Assembly (NCBI GenBank): GCA_038093515.1
Contig: JBBPSI010000075.1
Span: 45,645-109,644 of the forward strand
Source: Butyriboletus loyo
Lineage: Eukaryota > Basidiomycota > Agaricomycetes > Boletales > Boletaceae
DNA length: 64,000 bases
Reading direction: 5' to 3'
Below the pieces are notes generated by a model. It saw only the letters and a program-made list of their open reading frames with translations. It searched no databases and was not told the origin of the DNA. Below are positions 1 through 13,200 of this stretch, one piece after another. A program made the translations under genes and the position numbers. Each line of letters starts with the position of its first letter. Within the stretch, counting starts at the first letter, position 1.

Positions 1-46
1 TGTACCACTGTGTCGGTCTCTAGTGCCACCACTCTGGCGACGTGTA

Positions 47-475
47 CTAGGTTCTGGTTGCTTCCTTCCCGCTGGTGCTCGGTTCACGACTTTGATCGAC
101 ATGCCAGTGCACGACGACGTCGTCATCTCCGAGTCGCAGTTCCGCTCCCTCGACCTCCGACGGTGACGAGAACGATGTGACCAAGCGCCACGATGCTCCA
201 AACGTTTGGCATAGTAGTGCAACCGAAAGTCGGATTCGTTCAGTTGTTTTCAATTGGTCATTGCACTTGTCCTTGGCGTTCGGGTCACCGTCGTTGGCGT
301 CGGATGTCGTCTCGCTCTAGGATCGCGTCCAAGGGACACAAACACCCGCGTTGGTTCAACTTCGTGGCCCAGGAAACGGAAGCGCTCACGCGACGACAAG
401 TCAAGGAGTTGTGCGAACGAGTAGTATCTTGGCAAGATTCGCATCGCCGGTCTAGAGCGTTCGCAGCGCGCAGAG
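47..475. repeat. Diverged direct repeat, copy 1
   Basis: This segment aligns by eye over about 420 bp with 2334-2750 in the same orientation. Shared blocks include the 20-mer gaagcgctcacgcgacgaca followed by agtcaagg, the block gaaagtcggattcgttc, and the block tctagagcgttcgcagcgcg. Copies differ by many substitutions and small indels. Both could have encoded the same arginine-rich, coiled-coil-like stretch, and both frames are now broken. Confidence 0.8.
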
Positions 476-924
476 GCGGGCTGGTACAAGAAGATGATCC
501 AGGAACTCACCACCAAGGTCGACGACGACAAGAAGGGCCCGTGACGATGCATTCGAGAATCTTGCCAGCTCGGCTGCGAAGAAGGCACGGAAGGCATGGA
601 TCCTTGCAAGTATCGCCAGTGGATAGAGCAAGCAGAGATGGCAAAAGGTAGTGTGTGTTTCCTTGCTGCCGTTCGTTTGAACTTACATGAAGTTTCTGCT
701 TGCCCTCTGCCTCCTGTTCGTCGCGCGAAGCTTAGCCTGCGCCGCAGTCTTTCAAGATATGCCCGAAGCTTCGACCTCATCCGGTGGTTCATCAATTACA
801 CTTCCAAGCTGCAGTACGTCCAGTCTGACACTACACACTGTAGGTGAAGCGGAGGAACGAACTCGAGATCACCAAAGGAGTCTCTTACCACTGCCACACC
901 AATACTACTCAGCCCGGCGCTGAC

Positions 925-998
925 AAGATACCCACGATATCCATGATACCCAAAACTACGATACCCATGGAACCCCTGATACCCCTGATACCCACGAA
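925..998. repeat. Imperfect GATACCC minisatellite
   Basis: About seven tandem units built on gatacccNNN, with units such as gatacccacg, gatacccctg and gatacccatg, run through this stretch. Both strands stay open over it in one frame, so the adjacent short frames here are low-complexity shadows. Confidence 0.7.
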
Positions 999-2333
999 GG
1001 GCAATGGTACAGAGAACAAGGCTCGATGGCGACGGTCCAATATACCCAACGTCCCAGCCTAGTGCTGGACAATCCCTGGACGTCAGTGACAAGCCCCCTA
1101 CGGCGAGTCCAAAGAAGGTCGAGCCTGGTGTCGGAACACCTTCCAAGACCCCCGCACTGGATGCTACTGGCATAGCGGAAGTTCTATCTCCGTCGTCTTG
1201 CTAAGCATGTTACTGTTGTCGATAGTACAACATTCCAACGGTGCGCCTATCGGTGATCATACTGTTGCGGCTGATGTTTACCAGTTCCGCATCGATTATT
1301 AGAAGTCAAGACGGCTGACCGTCTACCTGGGGGGTCTGAGACCCAGACGGAACAGCCGAAGACTGTCGGGTTTTCTCCGACCTCCTTTGGAGTCTGCATG
1401 TGAGTAATTTGGTGCCTGTCTTGTAGATATTCGCATGACGAGCATTGGTATCGACGCTAGTTAAGAAGGAACCTCCCGCTGCGTTGTACGGCAATGGATG
1501 CTGCACTGTAGGCGATGCAGGTGGAAGGTCAGGACCTTTTTGACGCTCGTGCAGGCGCCAACTGTTCAATTAATAACGTGAGTTTCTTGGAAACGACTCC
1601 CATTACGATTGCATGGATTGTTCCTCGTTTGGTATATTCCGCGCACTAACACCATCTTGTGGTTTCAGAAACGAAACACAGCACCTATGCCTATCCTTTA
1701 TCTATGCCTACCTTTCTACCTCATTGCTCAATCCTACCCCGGGGCCTTCCATGAACACAATGTGCTACGTGCGCCAAGCGCGTGCATGACGTGCTAACAC
1801 ACAGCAACGTCACCACTGATGTTCATCGTGTTTCTACCAGCAGGCATACATGTACCTTCTCGTTGGAAACTCACGCACGGAGAGCAACGACTACAAGGGC
1901 GCGATACAATCATTTGAGCGGTACGAGTCCGAGTGCGATACTACGAAGACCGATCGTTCCTGGTGACCTCATTGGTAGGCTCCGTTCTAACTCAGACGAT
2001 CTTGAAATTGGTCACCGTCTTTCACGGATGTAGGCTGGAGGAGGTTTTATGATCTCGGCGTCATGATCCGGCAGCGTTTCTGAAGCCCTAAAGTTATATG
2101 CAGCGGGTCACATGAAGGAGGGAGTCGAGTCGAGTAAGTTAGGTCCAAATTTTTGATTGATGGTCAGCGTCAAGTGGGCTGACAACCTCAATCTCTCGCA
2201 TATATGATACAAGCCCATCGTAACCTTCCTTCTCTTGTCCCGCATCTCTGCGCTCACCACTCTTCTTGTTGTCTCCTTCCTTTACCAATCGCTATTTCCT
2301 GCCACGAGCTATCACGTCGATCGCTTCCGCATT

Positions 2334-2750
2334 GGTCCTGGTTGCTTCCTGCCTGCCAGGTGCTGAGTCCACAACCTTGATCGACATGCACGACGACTCC
2401 ATCCTCCCTCTGTTCCGCTGCCTCCACCTCTGACGATGACTGGAACGATATGACCAAGCGCCACGGTGTTCCAGTAGCGGAACTGAAAGTCGGATTCGTT
2501 CGATTGTAACCAATTGGTCACTGCACTTGTCGTTCAGGTTACCGTCGTTGGCGTCGAACGTCTAACTCGAGGATCGCATCACTACAGTCGAAGGTGCACT
2601 GGCACAAACGCCCGCGTTGATTCCGTTCCATTCCCTGGCCAGGAAACCGAAGCGCTCACGCGACGACAAGTCAAGGCGTCGTGCGAGCGAATAGCATCTC
2701 AGCGAGATGAGATTCGCTTCGCCAGTCTAGAGCGTTCGCAGCGCGCAGAG
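2334..2750. repeat. Diverged direct repeat, copy 2
   Basis: Second copy of the segment at 47-475, about 2.3 kb downstream in the same orientation. It ends near the shared block tctagagcgttcgcagcgcg and then diverges. The coding-like coiled-coil continuation seen after copy 1 (480-650) is absent here, so copy 2 is shorter. Confidence 0.8.
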
Positions 2751-3288
2751 ATCAGTGTCCATGGTCGCGGTCGCGGTGCTCAATTTGAAGCCTGAAGCCC
2801 GTCGTCGTCTTATTCCTCCCTGGCCGAGACATCATCACAGGATGTCCCTACATCAGATCTCAGATACGTTCGTTTGCATACCGGGATCGATTGTAGAGTC
2901 CATTTCAGCGCCGCATCGATGCTTTGTTATAGATGCCATCGGTCGAGTTGTTGTCTGTCCGATTGAATTACATAGAAGACCTCAGGCAATCTTACACACG
3001 TACGATGTCATGGTAAGTTGAATTATCTCTCGATCTCTTCCTCTCGAGCTACCTTTTCGGAACGCTTGGTCGAAGGAAGGCCTGACATCTCACTCCCCGT
3101 CCCAGGGATCCAGCTTGCCCTCCACGTTTTGCAGTGGGCTGTACTGGATGACCTTGCTCATGGGGTCTTGTTTCGGGTGTGACGCTGTTCTCGACTCTAA
3201 ATTTCACATTTCGTATCGTTGTTTGAGTGGGGGTTACGTGCGATTACAGATACATAAAAAAACGACAGACTTTGCAGATTCCATACCG

Positions 3289-5539
3289 CTACACGACTCT
3301 CTTAACCAGCAAAGGTACCCGAGACCCCTCCTCACCCATTATCTTCGGACGTGGTAAAATCCCGCCAGTGATACCCAACTTCGTTTGATGTCCATCGCGG
3401 AACTCGAACGTAAAGTTCCGTATGAGGACAGAAACGACGACCTAGTTCCGGTTCGATACGGCCAACGACATGTCAGGTCTGAACAGGGACAACTTGCGAC
3501 CGGTGTGCACATACATACCTTGACTTCGGCGACAGCAAATCCTTTTCCCAAGCACGTCCTCGGTCCATCTGCAAACGTCAGCAAGTGCTTGTGCCCCTGT
3601 ATCTCCTTTGCCTGCCGTGGGATGCCGTCTTCACGAGTCCATCGCGCTGGTTTGAATTGTTTTGCATCAGGTCCCCATAATGCCTTGGAGCGGTTGATAG
3701 ACGCGATGGGGACCGTGACGACCGTACCGCGGGGAATCGAGAAATGGGTGATCGGGGTTGGCGTGAATGGCGTGACGACGGGATGGCTTAGGGGGATCAT
3801 GTCGTCTTCTGTGGCCTGCTCGACGGAACGAGGTGGGGATATGTACTTGGCAAGAATCGGGAGAAACATACCACGCGCGACGATTCTCCTAGGAGGGCAT
3901 GTAAGCGCAACGTTTCGTGCACTACCGCATCGAGGTATGGAAGTTCGTTCGTCAGTTGTTCCCATGTCGGATCTCCGTTGATCTGGGAAAGCTCCTCGCG
4001 TAGTTTGTTCTGAACGTCTTGATCTTTGCATAGTTCGACGAGTACCCACTGTAGACAAAAGCACCTGAATTCGAAGAAGGCGAGCGAGAGAAAACCCGGT
4101 GTACACGTACAGTCAGGCTGACTGAAAGCAGTGTCAAAGCAGAAACGGATATCCGAGGGTTGGGACTTACTTGATGTTGTGTCGTAGCCAGCGAAAAGGA
4201 GTACCTTCATCTGCACCGTGGACATTGATTATTTGTTTTGTTGTTTTGAATCCTCCACACACACCTGCGCGACAACCTCCTCTGGCGTCATATGGAGCTC
4301 CGAATCAGTGTTCTCCGCCTTGACTAATGCACCCGGTTATTCGAATCTTGAAGCCGTCATCCAGGACACTCACTCAACAGGCCGATTATGGACTTGTCCT
4401 GCTCTTCCTCTGCTAGGCCTTCTTCCTTTTCCCTCTTCGTTCTTGCGAACAGCTGGGCAGAAACTGCACCCATACTGTCGTTCAGCATCCTTGACAACTT
4501 CGTTCGAGGATTCGGCAATTTCAAGATCCAAGGGAACAGATGGGCAAAAAGAAAGAGATAATCGAAGACGGGGGATGGTCGAGTATTACTCATTTCCTCG
4601 AAAGCAGTGGCGACGACAGATTTTTCTCCTTTAAGCGAGGCAAAGTCGTGTGAGAACCCGGCGATACCGATCGTATCGAGACTTCAAGTTGGCTTTAGAC
4701 CTCAAAAATTGTGACATCGATGATGGACGTACGATATATGGTTCATCCTTATCATATGTAAGTAATCGGATGGAGTCTGCACCAAAAACAGTAATCGAAT
4801 ATCACGTACCATTCCTGAACCTCGATGACTGCACCATCGGGACTATCCTGAAGAATGTCATCCCAGACAGATTTTGTCTGTGTTCATGCGTTTTCATTCA
4901 TTGATGATGAATGTGACAAGATGCCTACCTTGTAGGCAGAGTCATAGAACGTCGGCAATAGCTTCCGAATAGTTGCAACGCTAAATGCAGGGGTCAGAGA
5001 CTTTCGTAGACTATGCAAACAGTCAACGATTGTGTAGGTTAGGACAACCAAGAGAGCACACAGACCGTTTGTGTACATCTCCATGTGTCGTCAACAAACT
5101 GTCTCTCCCAACCTACCGCACAACGGTCAAAAGACAGCGCATCGGTGGCCGATTTCAGGAAACGCACCACCATACTAGTCACGAATTTCCCAAGTGGTGT
5201 CAGTATGTATGTCGTAGTCTCCTTGGCGTAAAAGTGAGCAACCGCTTTCGGGTCACACAATACGATGCGCGTCGTTCCTAGGACGGATGGTATTTGGTAT
5301 ACTGCTCCGTATTTCTCAGCCCATGCTTCATAGATCTCTGGGCTGTCGGGGTTTGAGAAGAACTCGGGAAAACCTAACAAAGGATTCTTGGAAGGAGGTC
5401 CATTGAGAGGCGTGGTTCTGGCGCGGCGGCGAGCGGTGCGTGCGAGACGGATGAGTGTCCACGTGAAGAAGGAGATTGCGACCACGTCCAAAACGTAGAA
5501 AGACTTTACGTTCGGGAGTGTCAGACTCGGAATCATCAT
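3289..5539 (-). CDS. Cytochrome P450 monooxygenase (copy 1)
   Basis: Heme-thiolate monooxygenase, expected to sit in the ER membrane and to use a P450 reductase. Seen on the minus strand in order: a hydrophobic N-terminal anchor (about residues 12-30), a proline hinge (NGPPSKNP), the C-helix region ending HKRLRKSLTPAF, the I-helix AGYDTTS, the K-helix ETLR (ExxR), the FKPARW motif, and the heme loop FADGPRTCLGKGF with its cysteine ligand. The last exon runs from an aactag acceptor to a TAG at 3289-3291. At least seven introns of about 50-75 bp are inferred; one exon near 5090-5140 is only about 48 nt. I chose the first ATG (5539). It is a paralogue of the P450 at 26.6-29.0 kb. Substrate and CYP family number cannot be read from the sequence. 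Confidence 0.93.
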
Positions 5540-6269
5540 GATGTGATCAACGACTTTGAGTTTTCAGAGGCTGCTTAAATCAGTGGGATCTGTGCAACAG
5601 TGAAGTTACCTGCCACGAGAGGGAGGCCCCCATGCACTGGCAAGGCCTCTTCCATTCTGGTGGGCCTTGGGCGAGATGCGGCTTTGTACCTGTGCCGATG
5701 CGGAAGTAGTTTCTACTAGCCCACTCTGATATTACGACCACACAAAAACTGAACAGGCGTTGTCTGTTGTGCAATGGTGGGGCTTAAATGCCCTCACCTC
5801 GATGTCAGTATCAAGCGAGCGGGCGTTTTCTTCACCATTAGTAAGCGCCGCATCGACTCAAGCCTGACATCGTGGAAGCCCTGCAATGCCTCCAATGCTT
5901 AATTCGGCGAGAATGACTCTTTCGTGAAGATCCTTCAGAGGTTGGTGTCAGTGACTCGGAGGCGAGTGCGCTGGAGGGGATCACGCCGAGCGAGGGTGGG
6001 AGTTGGGAGTCGAGGACTCTGATTTACAGGCTGGACTGAGGTAGATGGTTAATGATAATGCTCGACTAGACTAGCCCCGGCTCACGATTTTGGTGGGCCC
6101 GAGCCCCCCAGAGCCTGGCACATCACTAAGACGGAAGTTAGTCAAACCAATTTCTTTGGAATCGGATTTGGTCTTTCTGAGGACTACGACAACTTTCAGT
6201 GCAACATTCAGGGTGACGAGCGATACCGGGCCATCCAAAGGGTCAAATGATTCGATAGCCGCGGTAAAC
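5540..6269. other. Intergenic, divergent P450 / TCF25 promoters
   Basis: Shared upstream region of the minus-strand P450 and the plus-strand TCF25 gene. The frame in phase with TCF25 stays open back to 6090, so a longer N-terminus is possible, but the family start fits the ATG at 6270. I see no other gene or strong repeat. Confidence 0.5.
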
Positions 6270-9238
6270 ATGGCACCAAGACTGAGCAAACGCCAACAAC
6301 GAGAGCAAGAAGAACTCCTCGCGCTCAAACCTTCTCATGCATCCACAAGCACCGACCAGCTCGAGTACAGTGAAGGAGAAGAGCCAGTGGCACCTGCAAA
6401 GGCTGGTTTCGCAGCAGTAAGTCTCACTCCGGAGACTGATGCGTGGAGATCGTGACGATCAACCCAGCTTTTCACGCCAGAAGAGGAGCCGGAGGGTACA
6501 GAGAGCGGGGATGAAGACACCACGAGACCTGTCAAGTCTCGCAAGGTATGGGACCAAACCATTACGTGCATATACGGATCTCATCTTTCAGGCTATCAGG
6601 CGAAAAAAAGAAAGAAAAAGGGTACTGCTCCAGCTCACGACGACGAGGGTCTGCCAGCAGTAAAACCCGCTTCCCCACTGCCTCAAGCAGCTTCACGCCT
6701 CAAGCCTGTTTCGAAGAAGGCCAAAGTCAAAGACAAGAAGAAAGATGAGACAAACGACTTGGACAGAGCCCTCGCGGAACTTTCCATCAAGTACGTCGTA
6801 TCGGTTTTGGTCTTTCCCTCTATTATCTCATAGAATTCTTCAGGTATCCAGACCTTCAACAGACTGCGCTGAGTACCTCTACCGACACGCGGGCAACGAA
6901 ACTTTCCGCCCTTTTCTCTGTTTCTGCTTCCCACCTTGATGCAGAGTCCGAGCTCAAGAAGTTCTTTGGCTCTAAAGCTGTCTCAGCTGCACAGGCCGAC
7001 ACATCTACATCGTCCCCCAACAAGAGACGTCGTGGGGTACAACCACAGTCACTGCGTTCTCAACTAACGCGCCCCCAGTCGTCCTGGGGTATGATTAAGC
7101 AACGGGAGGGCCTGTCAGCCCGACCACTCACGGACGAGGAGACAGTTAGGAAGACGAGCACGGGTCCGGCCGCCCATGGAAAGTGGTGGACAGTGGAGTA
7201 CAGCAAGCGTTACAAAGGCGTCACAAAGACATTCATGCAGGCTGTTATGACTGGCGGTAGGTGTATATACGCGTCACGGTCGGTCATATCTCATAAGTAT
7301 GATCGGTACAGACCCAGAGACATTCTGGCGGGTCATGCAGAGAATGCCTTGGCACGCAGATACGCTACTCCAACTTGCAGAAGTCTATCGACATCGTGAA
7401 GGTTTGTTGATCCGGATTTCGTATATCCATTCTCACTGAATATCACATTCTTCAGAGTACAGTCAGGCGGTGGACTACGTCTCACGAGCCCTTTATGCCT
7501 ATGAGCGTGCCTTCATCGGTGCATTCAGTTTCACGAACGGAAGTAATAGACTCGACTTTGATCGCGTGGAGAATAGACCATTCTTTCTTGCAATCCACAG
7601 ACAAGTTATGTGAGCTAACTTGCAGGTTCTCGTTCCGTTGAACGAGCGCTCATCCCGTGCTTAGAGATCTGCAACGTCGCGGTTGTCCCCGAACAGCGTT
7701 TGAACACGCACGGCTACTCATCTCCCTCGAACCCCTGTCGGATCCCCACGGTGTCTGCTTACACCTCGACTATCTTTGCGTCAAGGCAGGCTTGGGTGAT
7801 TGGTTGTTGGACGTGTGGACGGTTTACCGAAGCACATCTCATGGCGATTCGGGCGAGTATATAGACCCGAGCGTGTTACCTGGTTGGTCATATGCAAGAG
7901 CTTTGATTCTGAGAGCCAAGGAAAAGGAGAGGAAGAATCGAGGCGAGGTGCCAACGTTCTGTTGACCTTCGGACTATGTTTCTCACCATTTCCCTATTTT
8001 CCTTTAGGACGTCAAGGAGGAGAGTACAGAAGCGCTCCGACAAGCAATTCTTGCATTTCCGTCGATAGTCCCCCTTCTAGCTGATAAATGCGAGATTTCA
8101 CTCTCTGCAGATGTGCGAGGCCACAAGGCATTCCGCATTCACACGGATAGAATGTGGGTCCACGTTTTTCTAAGCTTATCGTAGGCTGACGATGCTCCAG
8201 TGGCCTGTCCCCTGAAGAAAGCATCCTCTATCTCCTTTCGTATCTCTACGTGCAACGTTCCTCTCCACTCTGGAAGTCTTCTGGCCACGCTTTATGGCTT
8301 TCGAGCACAACAAACTCTCTTCTATCGACACTTTCCACCCAACGCACACATCCAATCAGTGACCGATTCCTCCGTACCTTCTCCTCCCTCACCCTGCGGC
8401 ACTCGATCTACCGCCACGTCTTCGTCCTCGAACAAACCCATGCTCAACCCCAAAATCGCACTCTTACCGCTTTCATACCACCTGATATCACACAGGAACG
8501 ACAGCTCGCATGCGATCCTCTTCCCCCACGTTCAGCCCTCTCGACGTACGACGCCGCCTTCTTCGCCGGTTCTGAAGACCCGTTTGCGCTCGGCGCGGCC
8601 CGTTCGCAGAGACGCACGCAAGCGGAGGAAAGAATGCTCGCGCGACTCATCCCCGACGCTGCCACGCGCGCTCAGATTCTCGCATTCTTTGAGCAGAATC
8701 CGTGGCTTGTTGCACAGGTGCCGGGCGGAGTGGTCGAGTTCGTGCAAATGATGGCGGAGATGCCGGAGGATGCGCTGCAAGAATTGATGTTGGGCGCTGA
8801 GATGATGCGTGAGGCGGGTGCGGGTGCGGGTGCGGGTGCGGGTGCGGGTGCGGGTGCGGGTGCTGGTGCTGGTGTGCAACCAGGATTAGCAGATCGGGGA
8901 GCGATGCCCGGGGAGCTGCTGCCAGAAGAGGAAGAAGAGGTATTTTGGGAGGCAGAAGATAACGTGGATGACCTGCTACATGGCCAGCTGGGCCATCAAG
9001 GTGACAGAGTGGATACGGCGGACAATGAGGAAGAAGATGAGGAGGAGGAGGAGGAAGAAGAGGAAGTCATCTCCGTGAGTAATCTATCTCATATCTCCAC
9101 ACGGGGTTCTGTTTCTAAATTATAATGCTTCTCTAGCCGATGCCTATCCGCATGGTACGCAACCTTCTCAACCGGCTTTGGGGAGGTACGCCGGCTCAGG
9201 AAGAATCGTCCGACGAAGACGGCGGCGATAGTGATTAG
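6270..9238 (+). CDS. RQC1: TCF25/Rqc1, ribosome quality control complex subunit
   Basis: Homologue of TCF25 (yeast Rqc1), which works with the ubiquitin ligase Listerin/Ltn1 on stalled 60S nascent chains. Seen: a basic N-terminus MAPRLSKRQQREQEE, an acidic/lysine-rich linker (KKRKKKG), LAELSIKYPDLQ across an intron, SASHLDAESELKKFFGSK, the hallmark MPWHADTLLQLAEVYRHRE, LQRRGCPRTAFEHARLL, and a C-terminal helical region with LIPDAATRAQILAFFEQNPW. The tail carries a glycine-alanine repeat and a long Glu/Asp tract before the last exon (9137-9238). About nine short introns are needed; those I checked keep frame with GT-AG ends, for example 9075-9136. The frame looks intact. It is convergent with URB1. 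Confidence 0.93.
8814..8873 (+). repeat. In-frame GCGGGT hexanucleotide repeat
   Basis: About ten tandem gcgggt-like units inside the TCF25 coding exon. They encode a Gly-Ala run of about 20 residues just before the acidic C-terminal tail. The unit is a multiple of three, so length change would keep frame. The opposite strand reads as Thr-Arg repeats, which is a shadow. Confidence 0.9.
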
Positions 9239-10215
9239 TGAATGAAATCACAAACTCGGGACGATTGTGTCGACGACAATATGTGTACTACATGACAATG
9301 CAATGTATAGGGCCAACGTACGGTTCCTTCGTGACTCTGGAATCGGCTTCGTGTTTCAGCACATTGCTACGCTCGAACTGCGCGTCCTTTTTCGCTTCAC
9401 CACGTGTCAACGACCTGCATAAAGCGTGCCATCAAAACTGTCTCGATCCACAAATGCCTCGGGCACCACTTCGAGTAGGTGAGTAAGTAAGTACATATGT
9501 ACTTGGGATTTTAGACGAACGAATCTGCTGAGTAACGGCGTCCGAGGGTGTTACTTGGTTCGCGAATTTCGGTTCGCTCGATCGAGTTCGCAGATGGGTT
9601 TTTTTTAATTGCGATGATACCTCTCTGGCGGTCAACGAACTCTTAAGATGCTGTCTCAGATCCGACCCACCCTTTTCTGCATTCATGTGCACGGCGGCGG
9701 CAGCAGCCTGTCCGTCCGCCCGTCCGCCCGTCCGTCCGCGTCAGAAGACCCATCAGTGAATTGGATACACGTTGCGCAGGCGAGTTCGCAAACTTGGGGG
9801 TCCCCCCCCTCCCCTCCTGGCAGTTCGAGCTTTGCATATTATATAGCGTTGAAAGATGAAAAGACGCTTATGGAGGTTATAAATCACGGGCCCAGGAATG
9901 TGATGCAGTAATGATATGTATATGAGGTCCCTTCGACTCTGGCGGGGGGAGACGGAGAATCGTCCCTACACGATCCCAAGGCTATCGCAAACTTGCACGC
10001 AAAAGGTGAATTATACGTTTCAACCCCCCTGTGGGCGAAGAAGTCCCTCCGAGTGGAGACGTGGTGCGAGTCCCTTGAGGGCACCGGCCTAGGCTTGTCG
10101 TCTGGCATCTCGTGTTCTGACATCGATATCTGACCACATTCACAATACATACGTATGATACTTTATGACAAAAGGTCTGTTTTGGGCTGATGGAGAAAAC
10201 AGAAAAGCACCTGGT
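9239..10215. other. Convergent intergenic region between TCF25 and URB1
   Basis: Downstream region of both flanking genes. It contains a GTCCGCCC-type short repeat near 9713-9738 and poly-pyrimidine patches near 9800, but no recognisable gene. Confidence 0.5.
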
Positions 10216-13200
10216 TCACGGAGCGTCACGGAGCGCAAGCAGGACCTCCTTCCTCGCCCACTCTCCAACTCGACTTGCCTCTTCCCCAACGAGCGCCCTC
10301 CATACGACCAACCTCGTCGTCAACATCGCCCATGCATGTCCGTCCGTCCCATCGTCGTCCAGAGACATGGCAACCCGCCAAAGCGTCTCCACGATCTCGC
10401 CCCAGCTCCGGAGCGGTTCGTCCGCGGTCGGTACCTCGTGCAGTCCTTGCGCGCGATGCGGTGGTAGCGGGAGCGGGTTCGGCTCGATTAGCTGTCGCAA
10501 TTGGCACAGGTGGATCGCAGGTTCGAGATGTTGCAAATACTCCGTGGCGCGTGAGAGGACACTGCAGAGGGAATGATTGGGTATGCCTTGAATCAGGCTG
10601 AGTCGTAGGGCGACCCTGACGCCCTGCTGCAAGACAGCCATTTCCTTGTCTTACAAAACGTATCATCGTCAACTGTTGGAATACCGAGGCGATGTGGATC
10701 GTCTTTACCTTTATTCCGCAGGAGAGAAGACAAGCATCGACAGACAGTCGAACACCATTGGCTTCCCATCGCACGAGTCAACTTGGAGGGGTCGGCCACG
10801 ACGAGAATATTTTCCAAAATGCGAAGCCACGCCATCGATTCCTTTCCATGGCTATTGTCCCCCACCTGCATCTCGATCCACGAGAAAAGGGACGACTTGA
10901 GGACGAGGGAAGTACATGCTTGCGCATTGCACGTCAGGTTTGCTAGTATCTATTTCGTCCCCCACCCCCAACCAAAAAAAACTGGTAGTCAGTTTGGGCG
11001 TTTCGACGGCCCCCCGACAAACGACCCCACTGACCTCCAAGATACCAGCGCGCACAGCGACGTCGTTCTTTGAGCTCTGGAAAAGACTCGCCACCAAATC
11101 CCACGTGTGTCGCCGCTGCAGTACTTTCCAATCTTGAGTGCTCGCCATACCATCCCCCAACATCTTCAACATCCACCCTCGTTCCTTCTTCCACTCGTCC
11201 GAGTTGCTGTAGAGCATGCCGAACAACATCGGTACGTCGGACACATCGAGTTCTGGGCGTTGGAGCAGGAAACGGGCGGTGTGTGGGTAAATAAAGTTCG
11301 ATGGGTAAAAGATACCGCGAAGCGCGTGCAGCAGGATGAGCGTCGTAAACGTCGGGAGCCGCCGAGGTGGGTCGTCTGCATTCACGGGCGGATCTATCGC
11401 ATGCTTGAGTAGGCGGAACACATATATGACTTGAGGCGCTTCGTGCATGTCAGATGTCTGGCCGTAACAAAAAACAAAGGGGGAGGGAGTTCTCGAATGA
11501 ATCTACAAACTCGAGCCATATTTTCTTTGTCACTCACCTGTACGCTCTCCCAGAGACTTGCGATTTGGCAGAGGGCTGTCTCGCGTATATTTGGGTCTTT
11601 CGAGGAGAGACATCGAACGAGCAAGCTGACGACGTTACTCCGGAAGACTTTGACCCAGCCTAGAGGAGTCGTAGGAGGACACTCTACAAGCATCTGTGCA
11701 GACAACACGATCGCCATCAGCGGGTCGTACATCGAATCATCCGCAGAGCCATTCCTCGTGTGTTTCTCCTCCCCAAACCGCCTCCACGAAGGGAATGCAA
11801 GACACGTTCGGAGCATATAGACAGGATCGAAATTCTGGACGACTTCGAGCACATCCGACACAGTTGCATCCGGAGACGGAGACCACAGGGAAAAGAATGC
11901 AGACAGGGACGTGCGCTTTTGCGCCTCGAATAGTCTCATGAGAGAGAGGATCCGTCTGTCGGGCGACGACATCGTTCCTCCATAGACCTGAAAAAGTGAC
12001 TCGACGTGTGAAGGCTGACAGGTGTTGGCAGGATGGAGCCGGAAGAGCGCATCGAGCAAACGTGTTACTTGATTTCTTTGGGATGGACTACCATGCTTCC
12101 CGCAGACCGCGACGAAATGTTGATGTTGAAGCACGTTCTGCAGGAGTCGATTGACGACAACAGGCTGAACGAGCAGCATTCGAAACGATGAGAGACCGAT
12201 GATTGAAAGAGTAGCGTATGCTCTGGCTCACCTTGAGTGGTGTTTTGTTCACCAATACTACAGCAAAGCCCAGCATGCTGGCGTCTGAGAGGTGTCGTTG
12301 AACCAACGTGGTCAACAATGGCTCCACTAAATGCGATTTGAGCGTCTTCTGCTGGGTTGCAATGTATCCTGTGCTAGTCATTCAATCAGGGAACGAAAAC
12401 AGGTTCTTAATCACCCACTGAGATTCCCTAGGGCCATTCTCAAGTCCCCCGAGTCTGAAGCGCCGCCAGAAAGTTGTCGGACAGCCCATTGCAAGGCACG
12501 ATCGACGATACTCGTTGTGAGAGCACCGCAATCAGAGACCCCGAAGAGCTTGCGTGCAAGAAACGTCGTTTCGAACGCCAAGTCCATGATAGGGAAGCCA
12601 TGTATGCGGTCTTGTAACACAGAGACAAGTCGAGCGCTCCTAGTGCCTGAAAGCTCCAAGATTTTGTGTATACACTCGAGATGCCGGGTAAGTCTAGAGC
12701 CGTGATGCCGCTCACCCATAATAAGGTGATTCAGTAAGCCGTCCAGAGCGTCGTCGTCTACCTGGGATAAGTCCCCACCCGTCAACCCAGTACATTCGAG
12801 GAAGGCCACGAGGACCAACGCGAACGTATGCATACTAAGTCGAGTCCATCGTTGGCTATTCAGCCAAGTCACGTAAGCTTGTATAGAGGTTGGGTTCGAG
12901 TACAACAGAGCGGCGATGGCGCTCGCCGTAGAGTCAGTCCAGGTTTCCTTTTCAAGCATCCGAGAAATTAAATTGAACGGGAGGGAACGAAGGTCATTCA
13001 TGTGGGTTGGTTTACTGCTTGAGAGAACGGTGGAAAGGGGTTGTCCTTCGGTGAAAGCAATGTGTCCGTCGAGCCCTGGAGGAAGCTGAGACACAAGGGC
13101 CGCCGAGAGCATGTCCTCGAGGAGAGTAGACCCAGGGAGCACAGCCTGCAATTCCAAGAGCTTCGGCGCTGCAACTTTCGGAATGGAACCTTGAGGCGTT

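Larger units (their letters stand above)
1..3288. other. Gene-poor, degenerate region at the left edge
   Basis: No intact gene is recognisable. The stretch holds two diverged copies of one segment (listed separately), an imperfect GATACCC minisatellite, and short frames with coding-like pieces. One frame near 430-650 reads as a lysine- and alanine-rich coiled coil (pieces such as LERSQRAEAGWYKKMIQEL), but it is interrupted by stops. I read the region as the remains of a duplicated gene plus intergenic DNA downstream of the P450. Function is unknown. Confidence 0.5.

Noticed and set aside
8532..8879. Minus-strand frame with a Thr-Arg repeat
   Set aside because: It is the complement of the Gly-Ala repeat in TCF25, whose plus-strand frame is strongly supported.
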